Source: Elusimicrobiota bacterium
Lineage (GTDB): Bacteria > Elusimicrobiota > Elusimicrobia > UBA1565 > UBA9628
DNA length: 5,640 nucleotides
NCBI GenBank assembly: GCA_023249695.1
Contig: JAHFCD010000186.1
Coordinates: 1 to 5,640, forward strand
Direction: 5' to 3'
The notes below the pieces were generated by a model. The model worked only from the letters and a program-made list of their open reading frames with translations, was not told the DNA's origin and made no database searches. Numbering within the stretch: the first letter of the stretch is position 1; every line of letters starts with the position of its first letter. Shown one piece after another: positions 1 through 5,640 of this stretch. Position numbers and translations under genes: made by a program.

Positions 1-1
1 A

Positions 2-31
2 ACGACGGATCTGAAGCTCAAGGGCCTGTGA
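2..31 (+). CDS. C-terminal tail of an upstream gene (partial)
   Basis: Frame 2 is open from the window edge and reads TTDLKLKGL before a TGA at 29-31. The third codon positions of this frame are almost all G or C, as in the other genes here, whereas the frame-1 reading has A/T-rich third positions and frame 3 stops at once. The stop lies one base before the GTG of the kinase, so the two genes would be co-transcribed and probably translationally coupled. Nine residues are too few to identify the protein, and I assign no function. That this is a real gene end is inferred from codon bias and spacing only. Confidence 0.5.
   Translation, partial: TTDLKLKGL
20..24 (+). promoter_or_regulatory. Ribosome binding site of the kinase
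   Basis: AAGGG lies 8 nt before the GTG at 33-35 and inside the last codons of the preceding reading frame. It is a partial Shine-Dalgarno match at suitable spacing. It supports GTG33 as the start, since the family's phosphate-binding motif begins only about ten residues later and no in-frame ATG would leave that motif intact. Confidence 0.45.
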
Positions 32-32
32 C

Positions 33-1511
33 GTGAAGACCCGCGACCTTCTTCTCGCGCTGGATCAGGGCTCCTCCTCCTCGCGCGCCGTGCTTTTTGA
101 TTTAAAAGGCCGGATCGTCGCGCTCGCGCAGCGGCCGGTGCGCACCAAGCGGCCGAAGGCCGGGTGGGCCGAGCACGATCCGCTCGAGCTCGCCAAGACG
201 CTCGAAGCCGCCCTCGATGCGGTCCTCGCCAAGCTCGGACCGCGGGATCGCGTGCTCGCGGCCGGCCTCGCCGTGCAGCGTTCGACCATCGTGTTCTGCG
301 ACAAGGGAAGCTTCAAGCCGGCCGCCGCCGCGCCGAGCTGGATGGACGGACGCGCCGCCGAGTTCGTTTCCCCCCTCCAGCAGCGCCAGGCCGAGATCCA
401 CGGGCTTTCGGGCCTGTACGCGACGCCCTACTACTCCGCGCCGAAGATCCGCTGGTTTCTCGACCGCGAGCCCAAGGTGCGGGCGCTCGCCGACGCGGGC
501 CGCCTGCTGTGCGCGCCGGTCTCGACCTTCATCGCCGCGCGCCTGACCAAGGGCGCGGTCGTCGCGGCCGATCCGACGTGCGCCCAGCGGACCTTGCTGA
601 TGAATCTGGACACGGCCGCCTGGGATCCCGGGCTGCTCGCGCTGTTCGGCTTGTCCGCCGAGCTCCTGCCCTCCATCCGCTCCTCCGCCGGCGATTGGGG
701 CGTGATCGAGCGGAAGGGGCGCAAGATCCCGCTGCTCGCGACCGTCGGGGACCAGCAATCGGCGGCGATCGGCCTCGGCGCCGCCAACGAGGGCGACGCC
801 GTCGCCAACTACGGCACCGGGGCGTTCCTGCTGCGCCACACCGGCCCGCGCCCCGAGCGCGCGCCCGGCCTGCTCGCCTCGGCGGCCGCGACGGTGGGCG
901 ACCTGCGCGGCTATTACCTCGAAGGCACGGTGCACGCCGCGGGGACCTCGTTCGAGTGGCTCAAGGATAATCTGGGCCTGATGAAGGACACGAAGGCGAT
1001 CGACGAGGCGTTCCGGAAATCCAAGCGCCGCGTCCTGATGCTTCCCGCGATCGGCGGCCTCGGGGCTCCGCGCTGGGACTACCAGACCAAGACCGCCTTC
1101 TTCGGGCTCGATTCCCAGACCACGACCCACGACCTGGTGCGCGCCACGGCCGAAGGCCTGTGCCTGCTCCTCGCCGACGCCGCCGCGGTGATGACGGCGT
1201 CCGGCTCCCCCGTGACGCGCGCGCGCGTGGCGGGCGGCCTGTCGCGCGCGGACGCGATGATGGCCTTCCAGGCCGACGCGCTCGGCGCGACGCTCGAGCG
1301 CCGCAAGGAGGTCGAGGCGACCGCCTTGGGCGCCGCGATCCTCGCCGCGAAGGCCGCGGGCCTGCCCGATCCGGAGCGGATGGCCGACGCGAAGGTCGAG
1401 AAGACCTTCGCGCCGAGGTCCGACGAGGCGTCGCGCGCGAAGCGTCGCGCGGAGTGGACGAGCTTCGTCGAGTCGACCCAGCGCCTCAGCCGCGACATCG
1501 TCCTGCCGTAA
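33..1511 (+). CDS. FGGY-family carbohydrate kinase, glycerol kinase-like
   Basis: A 492-residue cytoplasmic sugar or polyol kinase that transfers phosphate from ATP to a hydroxyl of its substrate; the length is typical of FGGY kinases (about 490-520). Visible landmarks: the N-terminal phosphate-binding motif DQGSSSSRA at residues 11-19 (glycerol kinases have DQGTTSSRA), GWAEHDP at 44-50, QRST at 82-85, SWMDGR at 102-107, PYYSAPK at 132-138, the GDQQ catalytic-Asp motif at 239-242 (D240), YGTGAF at 260-265 and GLGAPRW at 342-348. Compared with the known E. coli GlpK glycerol-site residues (Arg83, Glu84, Trp103, Tyr135, Asp245, Phe270), the Arg, Trp, Tyr, Asp and Phe have counterparts, but Glu84 is replaced by serine (S84). 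The substrate may therefore not be glycerol, so no gene symbol is given. It could equally be a member of a related FGGY subfamily of unknown specificity. The GTG start follows an upstream stop by one base, suggesting an operon. Confidence 0.93.
   Translation: MKTRDLLLALDQGSSSSRAVLFDLKGRIVALAQRPVRTKRPKAGWAEHDPLELAKTLEAALDAVLAKLGPRDRVLAAGLAVQRSTIVFCDKGSFKPAAAAPSWMDGRAAEFVSPLQQRQAEIHGLSGLYATPYYSAPKIRWFLDREPKVRALADAGRLLCAPVSTFIAARLTKGAVVAADPTCAQRTLLMNLDTAAWDPGLLALFGLSAELLPSIRSSAGDWGVIERKGRKIPLLATVGDQQSAAIGLGAANEGDAVANYGTGAFLLRHTGPRPERAPGLLASAAATVGDLRGYYLEGTVHAAGTSFEWLKDNLGLMKDTKAIDEAFRKSKRRVLMLPAIGGLGAPRWDYQTKTAFFGLDSQTTTHDLVRATAEGLCLLLADAAAVMTASGSPVTRARVAGGLSRADAMMAFQADALGATLERRKEVEATALGAAILAAKAAGLPDPERMADAKVEKTFAPRSDEASRAKRRAEWTSFVESTQRLSRDIVLP
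1388..1412 (+). repeat. Inverted repeat inside the kinase gene
   Basis: CGCGAAGGTC (1388-1397) and GACCTTCGCG (1403-1412) are perfect 10-bp complements around a GAGAA loop. The element lies about 100 nt before the kinase stop. There is no T-tract after it, so it is not a terminator. It may be a chance product of GC-rich coding sequence encoding the KVEKTFA stretch. Confidence 0.4.
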
Positions 1512-1516
1512 GGAGG
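1509..1516 (+). promoter_or_regulatory. Perfect Shine-Dalgarno without an evident gene
   Basis: TAAGGAGG, an exact complement to the usual anti-Shine-Dalgarno end of 16S rRNA, overlaps the TAA stop of the kinase. No ATG, GTG or TTG follows at a usable distance. The only candidate is an ATA at 1521-1523 opening an eight-codon frame (ATA AGG CCC CTC AGG CCC TGG GCC, stop TAA 1545-1547). The match itself is seen in the sequence; any role as a ribosome binding site is inference. It may be the leftover start of a lost gene, a leader peptide site, or chance. Confidence 0.35.
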
Positions 1517-1572
1517 ACCCATAAGGCCCCTCAGGCCCTGGGCCTAAAGCACCACTGTTACAAAAATTCTTG

Positions 1573-1600
1573 TTGAAAAATAAACGGCTCGTGATACAAT
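1573..1600 (+). promoter_or_regulatory. Sigma70-type promoter of the lipoprotein gene
   Basis: A -35 box TTGAAA (1573-1578) is followed after 16 nt by a -10 box TACAAT (1595-1600); each matches the consensus at five of six positions. A TG at 1592-1593 makes an extended -10 (TGATACAAT). The A/T-rich run CAAAAATTCT at 1561-1570 sits where an UP element would. The stretch is sharply more AT-rich than the flanking genes. By standard spacing, +1 falls at about 1606-1607, which is the A of the lipoprotein ATG. Confidence 0.75.
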
Positions 1601-1606
1601 AAAAAC

Positions 1607-2245
1607 ATGAACCGCCGATACCTTCCCCTCGTCGCCGTGCTTCTCGCCGTAGCCGGATGCGATTTCAAAGAAACGCGTTCCGGACAGGTCGTCTTGACCG
1701 GCTCCACCGGCATCCCGCTCAGCGGCAAAGCCGGCGCCGCCGAACTGATCGCCGGCAAAACGGAGATCACCTTCAAGAAAGGCTCCTCGGACAACGCGAT
1801 CAACATCCGCGTCCGCCAGCCGAATCGCACCGAGATCGAGCTCGAGGCCAAGGTCACGGGCGACTACACGACCGGAAACTTCACGCTCAAGGGAACCGAG
1901 ATCGGCCAGCCCGTCGACATGGCCAGCGCCCGCGCCTACGCGATCACCGGCGCCAACCAGCGCTACTCGAATTGGGAGGATCAGGGCAATCAGACCTGCA
2001 TGGTCGAGGTCAGCTTCGATCCCTGCGACGAGAACTGGATCGTGGGCTTCCGCTCGCTGGCCGGCGCCGAGCTCGGGTCGTTCACCTCGCGCACGGGGAC
2101 GCGCTGCAACGAGAGCCGCCGCACCTCGTTCTGCCGCCACAACCCGCAGCACGAGCCCCGCATCCCCGACTTCCCGCGCGGCCCGCGCCACGCGATATTC
2201 CAGGGCGCGTCGGACATCGGAGCCGAGAACCTGAAGTTCGACTAG
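1607..2245 (+). CDS. Predicted lipoprotein of unknown function
   Basis: A 212-residue protein that I do not recognise. Residues 1-18 form a classic lipoprotein signal: basic MNRRY, a hydrophobic core LPLVAVLLAVAG and the lipobox VAGC with the lipidated Cys at 18, so it should be anchored to a membrane on the periplasmic side. Asp19 at +2 would, by the enterobacterial rule, favour the inner membrane, though that rule does not hold in all phyla. The first mature half (about 20-115) alternates polar and hydrophobic residues and looks beta-rich. The second half has four cysteines in two pairs of equal spacing (C131/C140 and C167/C176), possible disulfides in the oxidising periplasm, followed by a Pro/Arg/His-rich tail. 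The start is set by the signal peptide; no Shine-Dalgarno precedes it and the promoter -10 box ends six bases before the ATG. It has its own promoter and terminator, so it appears monocistronic. Confidence 0.85.
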   Translation: MNRRYLPLVAVLLAVAGCDFKETRSGQVVLTGSTGIPLSGKAGAAELIAGKTEITFKKGSSDNAINIRVRQPNRTEIELEAKVTGDYTTGNFTLKGTEIGQPVDMASARAYAITGANQRYSNWEDQGNQTCMVEVSFDPCDENWIVGFRSLAGAELGSFTSRTGTRCNESRRTSFCRHNPQHEPRIPDFPRGPRHAIFQGASDIGAENLKFD

Positions 2246-2263
2246 TTCTCCGGAGCCTCGTTC

Positions 2264-2307
2264 AAAAAGAAGGCCGGCGTCGCTGGGCGACGCCGGCCTT
2301 CGCTTTT
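2264..2307. terminator. Bidirectional intrinsic terminator between convergent genes
   Basis: A perfect 15-bp GC-rich stem (2269-2283 with 2287-2301) closes on a TGG loop. On the plus strand it is followed by GC and then TTTT (2304-2307). On the minus strand the complement of AAAAA (2264-2268) gives five U residues directly after the stem. It can thus end both the lipoprotein transcript, whose stop is 23 nt upstream of the stem, and the minus-strand operon, whose last stop codon (2308-2306) is only four bases from the stem. Confidence 0.92.
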
Positions 2308-2962
2308 AACGGCGAAGGCGCGCGATCAGCTTCTCGTAGCTGAGGCCGCGGAAGTCGCCGAGCTCGAAGTCGGCGATGGAGAGGTCCTGCCCGTCGTTGG
2401 TGCCGTTGCGGTAGCCGGCGACCTTCATGCCCGCGCGCTTTGCGGCAAGCAGGCCGACCGCGCTGTCCTCGATGGCGAGGCACTCGACGGTCGGGACCTG
2501 AAGGCGCGCGGCGGCCTCGAGATAGATGTCGGGGTGCGGCTTGGTCCTTCCTCCCACGTCGTCGGCGGACACGATGACGTCGAGCAGCGGCGAGAGCGCG
2601 AAGCGGTCGACGACCATCCGGATCCAATGCGCCGGCGAGGACGAGGCGATCGCGGTCTTGATCCCGCCGTGCTTGAGCTCGCGCGCGAGGTCGAGGAAGC
2701 CCTCGGCGCAGTCCACGCGCTGCTCATAGATCTTCTTCGCGGTGATGTCGCAGTGGTCGAGGAATTCGTTCTTCGTGACGCGGACCTCGAACTCGTTGAC
2801 GAGGAAGCGATGCAGGTCCTCGACGCCGAGGCCGACGGCGCGCTCGTCGTGCTCCTTGGTCCAGGCCGGGGCGAGCTCGCGGAAGTACGCGGCCTCGAGG
2901 GACTTCCACTCCGCCTCGCTGTTGACGATCACGCCGTCCATGTCGAAGATGACGGCTTTCAT
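2306..2962 (-). CDS. HAD-superfamily hydrolase (phosphatase / beta-phosphoglucomutase-like)
   Basis: A 218-residue cytoplasmic HAD enzyme that handles a phosphate ester through an aspartyl-phosphate intermediate. All four HAD motifs are present: motif I DMDGV at 7-11 (nucleophile D7, acid/base D9), motif II in ASSS with the Ser around 107, motif III Lys141 in RTKPHPD, and motif IV EDS at 165-167 (D166). The roughly 90 mostly helical residues between motifs I and II form the C1-type cap of the phosphoglucomutase/phosphatase subfamily, and the length is normal for it. The substrate cannot be read from the sequence; sugar phosphatase, beta-phosphoglucomutase and phosphoglycolate-type phosphatase are all possible. 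The ATG overlaps the exporter stop by one base (TGATG) with no close Shine-Dalgarno, which points to translational coupling. It is the last gene of the minus-strand operon. The same frame is open further upstream through the exporter gene, but the family motif fixes the start at 2962. Confidence 0.92.
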   Translation of the reverse strand: MKAVIFDMDGVIVNSEAEWKSLEAAYFRELAPAWTKEHDERAVGLGVEDLHRFLVNEFEVRVTKNEFLDHCDITAKKIYEQRVDCAEGFLDLARELKHGGIKTAIASSSPAHWIRMVVDRFALSPLLDVIVSADDVGGRTKPHPDIYLEAAARLQVPTVECLAIEDSAVGLLAAKRAGMKVAGYRNGTNDGQDLSIADFELGDFRGLSYEKLIARLRR

Positions 2963-4710
2963 CAGGCTTCGGGGGCCTCGAGCTGCTGATAGCGGGTGAG
3001 GGTGGCGTAGACGCCGTTCTTGGCGAGGAGCTCGCCGTGCGTGCCGGCCTCCTCGATGCGGCCGTGGCGCATCACGACGATGCGGTCCGCCTTCTGCACG
3101 GTGGAGAGGCGGTGCGCGATCATGACGACGGTGCGGCCCGGGTACAGGCGCTCCATCGCGTTCTGCACCGCGCGTTCGCTGCCCGCGTCGAGGTTCGAGG
3201 TCGCCTCGTCGAGGATCAGGAGCTTGGGGTCCTTGAGGACGGCGCGCGCGATCGCGAGACGCTGGCGCTGGCCGCCGGACAGGCGCGCGCCGCGGTCGCC
3301 GAGCGGCGTGTCGAGGCCCTGCGCCATCGCGCCGACGAACTCGGCGGCGTCGGCGATCTCGAGGGCCTTCTGCACGTCGGCCCGCGTGGCGCCCTCGCGG
3401 CCGATCGCGACGTTGCCGAACACGGTGTCGTTGAACAGAATGGTTTCCTGGGAGACGAGGCCCAGGCGCATGCGCAGCTCGTGCGAGGACATGTCCTTGA
3501 GATCGACGCCGTCGATCGAGATCCGTCCCTCGGTCGGATCGAACAGGCGCAGCAGAAGATGCACGAAGGTGGTCTTGCCCGAGCCCGACGGCCCGGCCAA
3601 GGCGACGACCTCGCCCGGCTTGATGGTCAGGGACACGTCCTTGAGAGCCCACAATTCTCGCGACGGGTATTTAAAGGACACGTTCTCGAAGACCACGCCT
3701 CGGGTCAGGGCGGGAAACGGCGCCGGATGGAGCGGCTCGACGACGGACGGCATTTCGTCCAGCACCGAGAAGACCCGCTCGGCCGCCGACAAGCCGAGCT
3801 GCAGGGTCGAGTTCATCTGCGCGAGGTTCTTGATCGGGCCGTAGGCCGTGAAGAACGAGCCGATGAACACGGCGAATTGCGAGGCGGTCATCTTGCCGGA
3901 GCCGATCGCGCTCCCGCCGAGCCAGACGATCGCGGCCATGATCAAGGAGCCGAGGAATTCCATCAGCGGCCCCGACAGGGCGGTCGCTCTGAAGTAGCGC
4001 ATCATTTGGTGGAAAAATTCGTCGTTCTCGACGCGGAACTTCGCGATCGAGCCCTTCTCGTAGTTGAACGACTTGACCACGAGCATCCCCTGAAGGCTTT
4101 CCTGGAAGCGGTGGTAGATCTCGCCCATGACCTCCTGGCCGCGGCGGCCGGCGGAGCGCAGCTTGCGGCCGAGCACGCCCAGGACCCCGCCCGCCATCGG
4201 TATGACGATCAGGGCGACCAGCGCGAACTTGGGGTTGGTCCAGATCATGACGCCGAGCACGACGACGACGGTCAGGGAGTCCCGGATCGCGTACAGCGGC
4301 ACGAAATGGAGCGCGGACTGAAGCGCGGTCATGTCGTTGGTGAGCTTGGAGAGGACCTCGCCGGCCTTCGACTTCCAGAAGAAATCCATCGACAGGGCGT
4401 GGAGATGGGTGAACAGGTCCTCGCGGATCTCCTGCGTGATCTTCTGGCCGAGCCAGCTCATCAGGTAGCTTTGCGTGTACTGGAAGATCAGCCGGAGGAA
4501 GAAGATCCCCGGGATCATCAGCGCCACGCGCTTGAGCTTTTCGGGATCCGAGTCGATGAACAGGCTGTTCGTGATGGGGCCGAGGACCACGACGAGCGCG
4601 CCGTTGAGCGCGGCGACGACGACCATGACGCAGGTGGCCTGGATCAGGCGCGCGCGGTGCGGCTTGACGTAGGCGAGAAGGCGCTTGAGCGAACGCCGGT
4701 CCGCGTTCAC
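2962..4710 (-). CDS. MsbA-like ABC exporter, fused membrane and ATPase domains
   Basis: A 582-residue half-transporter expected to work as an inner-membrane homodimer that flips or exports a substrate using ATP. E. coli MsbA, the lipid A flippase, has the same length. The N-terminal membrane domain (about 1-310) has hydrophobic segments near 21-47, 62-85, 139-158, 161-182, 250-270 and 275-295. The ATPase domain has an aromatic A-loop (Y348), Walker A GPSGSGKT (373-380), Q-loop Q421, signature LSGGQ (477-481), Walker B LLILDE (497-502) with catalytic E502, D-loop SNLD (505-508) and switch H533, so it looks fully active. GTG at 4710 is chosen because it overlaps the aminotransferase stop by 4 nt (GTGA) and leaves a normal N-terminus; the in-frame ATG at 4848 would overlap that gene by about 140 nt and add arginine-rich sequence unlike the family. 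Lipid A, another lipid or a drug are possible substrates; no lipid A genes are nearby. Confidence 0.93.
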   Translation of the reverse strand: MNADRRSLKRLLAYVKPHRARLIQATCVMVVVAALNGALVVVLGPITNSLFIDSDPEKLKRVALMIPGIFFLRLIFQYTQSYLMSWLGQKITQEIREDLFTHLHALSMDFFWKSKAGEVLSKLTNDMTALQSALHFVPLYAIRDSLTVVVVLGVMIWTNPKFALVALIVIPMAGGVLGVLGRKLRSAGRRGQEVMGEIYHRFQESLQGMLVVKSFNYEKGSIAKFRVENDEFFHQMMRYFRATALSGPLMEFLGSLIMAAIVWLGGSAIGSGKMTASQFAVFIGSFFTAYGPIKNLAQMNSTLQLGLSAAERVFSVLDEMPSVVEPLHPAPFPALTRGVVFENVSFKYPSRELWALKDVSLTIKPGEVVALAGPSGSGKTTFVHLLLRLFDPTEGRISIDGVDLKDMSSHELRMRLGLVSQETILFNDTVFGNVAIGREGATRADVQKALEIADAAEFVGAMAQGLDTPLGDRGARLSGGQRQRLAIARAVLKDPKLLILDEATSNLDAGSERAVQNAMERLYPGRTVVMIAHRLSTVQKADRIVVMRHGRIEEAGTHGELLAKNGVYATLTRYQQLEAPEA

Positions 4711-5640
4711 TTCGCGGCGGCCGCCGATAATTTCGGCAGGGCCGTCTTCATCGCCGCGAGCGCTCGTTCGATGTTCTCGACGGAGTTGGCGTAGGAGAAG
4801 CGGAGGTAGCCTTCGCCCATCGCGCCGAACGAGGTGCCGGGCAGGCACGCGACGCCGGCCTCGGCCAAGAGGCCGTCGGCCAAGGCCTTCGACGTCAGGC
4901 CCGTGCCCTTGATGTTCGGGAAGACGTAGAAGGCCGCGCTCGGAGTCTTGCAGGCGACGCCCGGCAGCGCGTTCAATCCTTTCACGATCACATCGCGCCG
5001 TTTCTTAAACTCGGTGACCATGTTGGTCACCGAGTCTTGCGGGCCGACGAGCGCCTCGATCGCGGCGATTTGCGAGAACGCGGAGACGCACGAGTGATTG
5101 TTGGTCGACAGCTTGGCGATCGCGTCGATCAGCCACTTGGGTCCGACGCCGTAGCCCAGGCGCCAGCCGGTCATCGCCCAGGTCTTGGAAAAGCCGTCGA
5201 GGACGATCGTGCGTTCCTTCATGCCCGGCGCCGACGCGGGCGACAGATGCTTCCCCTCGTACACGATGCGCGAATAGATCTCGTCGGACAGGAGCATCGC
5301 GTCGGGATATTTCGCGAGCGCCTTGACCACGCGCTCCATGGTCTCAGGGGACATGACGCCGCCGGTCGGATTGGCCGGCGAGTTCAGGATCACGAGCTTC
5401 GTCTTCGGCGTGAGCAGCTTCTCGAACTCGGCCGGGTCGAAGTCGAAATCGCGGTCCTCGCGGATCGGCAGGGGCACGGGCTTGCCCCCCACGTAGTTGA
5501 TCATGGACTCGTAGATCGGAAAGCCGGGGTTCGGGTAGATGACCTCGTCGCCGGGCTCGACCAGGGCCATGATCGTGAAGAAGATGATCGGCTTGCCGCC
5601 GGGGACGATGATCGTCTCCTCGGGAAGGTAGGAGACGCCG
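4707..5640 (-). CDS. Class I PLP-dependent aminotransferase (N-terminus outside window)
   Basis: A cytoplasmic fold-type I aminotransferase that moves an amino group between an amino acid and a 2-oxo acid with pyridoxal phosphate. About 310 C-terminal residues are present. The frame stays open past the internal Met at 5570 to the window edge, and that extra part reads like the family (IIVPGGKPIIF before ALVEPGDEV), so the true start lies beyond 5640 with perhaps 70-90 residues missing. Visible cofactor and substrate residues: NPTG (codon of the Asn at 5372-5370), the Asp and Tyr of SDEIY (5285-5283 and 5276-5274), the Schiff-base Lys in FSKTWAMTGWRLGY (5186-5184), and the Arg of YLRFSYA (4802-4800) that binds the substrate carboxylate. 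The pattern resembles the AspB/Thermus-type aspartate aminotransferase group, but substrate choice in this group is hard to predict. It is the upstream visible gene of the operon and its TGA overlaps the exporter's GTG. Confidence 0.93.
   Translation of the reverse strand, partial: GVSYLPEETIIVPGGKPIIFFTIMALVEPGDEVIYPNPGFPIYESMINYVGGKPVPLPIREDRDFDFDPAEFEKLLTPKTKLVILNSPANPTGGVMSPETMERVVKALAKYPDAMLLSDEIYSRIVYEGKHLSPASAPGMKERTIVLDGFSKTWAMTGWRLGYGVGPKWLIDAIAKLSTNNHSCVSAFSQIAAIEALVGPQDSVTNMVTEFKKRRDVIVKGLNALPGVACKTPSAAFYVFPNIKGTGLTSKALADGLLAEAGVACLPGTSFGAMGEGYLRFSYANSVENIERALAAMKTALPKLSAAAAK
5009..5035. repeat. Perfect 12-bp inverted repeat inside the aminotransferase gene
   Basis: ACTCGGTGACCA (5009-5020) and TGGTCACCGAGT (5024-5035) are perfect complements around a TGT loop. 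On the coding strand the element encodes the region around SVTNMVTEF of the aminotransferase. There is no strong T-tract on either side, so it is not a typical terminator. It could form a hairpin in the mRNA or be a dyad binding site, or it may be chance. Confidence 0.6.

Noticed and set aside
102..1130. A 342-codon minus-strand frame opposite the kinase
   Set aside because: Composition is dominated by Gly, Arg, Ala and Glu without motifs, and the plus strand holds an unmistakable FGGY kinase.
1524..1545. AGGCCC / GGGCCT hairpin as a terminator for the kinase transcript
   Set aside because: The stem is only 6 bp with a 10-nt loop and is followed by AAAGC, not a T-tract. Read-through into the lipoprotein gene is possible.
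1544..2191. A minus-strand frame of 215 codons opposite the lipoprotein gene
   Set aside because: The plus-strand frame has a promoter, a signal peptide and a lipobox; the opposite frame has only low-complexity Ala, Gly, Val and Arg sequence and would cross the promoter.
2963..3652. Upstream extension of the HAD reading frame, suggesting a fusion protein
   Set aside because: The extension is the exporter gene read out of frame (arginine- and proline-rich, no domain). The HAD fold begins exactly at the ATG at 2962, where motif I is correctly placed near the N-terminus.
3037..4794. A 585-codon open frame on the plus strand antisense to the exporter gene
   Set aside because: It mirrors a gene with intact ABC motifs. 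Its translation is rich in Arg, Asp, Glu, His and Ala with no domain or membrane pattern. Long antisense frames are expected opposite GC-rich codons.
4711..4848. N-terminal extension of the exporter to the ATG at 4848
   Set aside because: It lies wholly within the aminotransferase gene and reads as an arginine-rich shadow. The GTG at 4710 overlapping the stop gives a normal MsbA-like N-terminus and length.

Overview
The window reads as a stretch of chromosome from a GC-rich Gram-negative bacterium. Coding density is high, codon third positions are mostly G or C, several genes start with GTG, genes overlap by 1-4 nt, and there is a lipobox protein and an MsbA-type exporter. The phylum cannot be fixed from sequence alone. 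Elusimicrobiota, Myxococcota and Acidobacteriota-like lineages all fit, and this is only an impression. No mobile elements, CRISPR arrays, tRNAs or rRNAs are visible.

Left part, plus strand (1-2307): the last nine codons of an upstream gene run one base away from a GTG-started FGGY carbohydrate kinase that resembles glycerol kinase (33-1511). A short intergenic stretch follows. It has a perfect but apparently orphan Shine-Dalgarno sequence overlapping the kinase stop codon, then an abruptly AT-rich segment with a strong sigma70-type promoter (1573-1600). The promoter drives a 212-residue lipoprotein of unknown function (1607-2245), and its -10 box is placed so that transcription should begin at or within a base or two of the ATG. 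This suggests a leaderless mRNA.

Centre: a 15-bp GC-rich hairpin with A and T tracts on opposite sides (2264-2307) separates the convergent transcription units and should terminate both.

Right part, minus strand (5640-2306): a tightly packed operon read right to left. It contains a class I PLP-dependent aminotransferase (N-terminus outside the window), an MsbA-like ABC exporter with fused membrane and ATPase domains (GTG start, 4-nt overlap), and a HAD-superfamily phosphatase or phosphomutase (1-nt TGATG overlap). The overlaps imply translational coupling, but the three products do not form an obvious pathway.

Most of the window is ordinary metabolism and transport. The points that deserve a second look are the leaderless lipoprotein gene, the lipoprotein itself (four regularly spaced cysteines, no recognised family), the kinase's loss of the glycerol-binding glutamate, the orphan Shine-Dalgarno, and a perfect 12-bp hairpin inside the aminotransferase gene. 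I did not find convincing evidence of a new multi-gene system.
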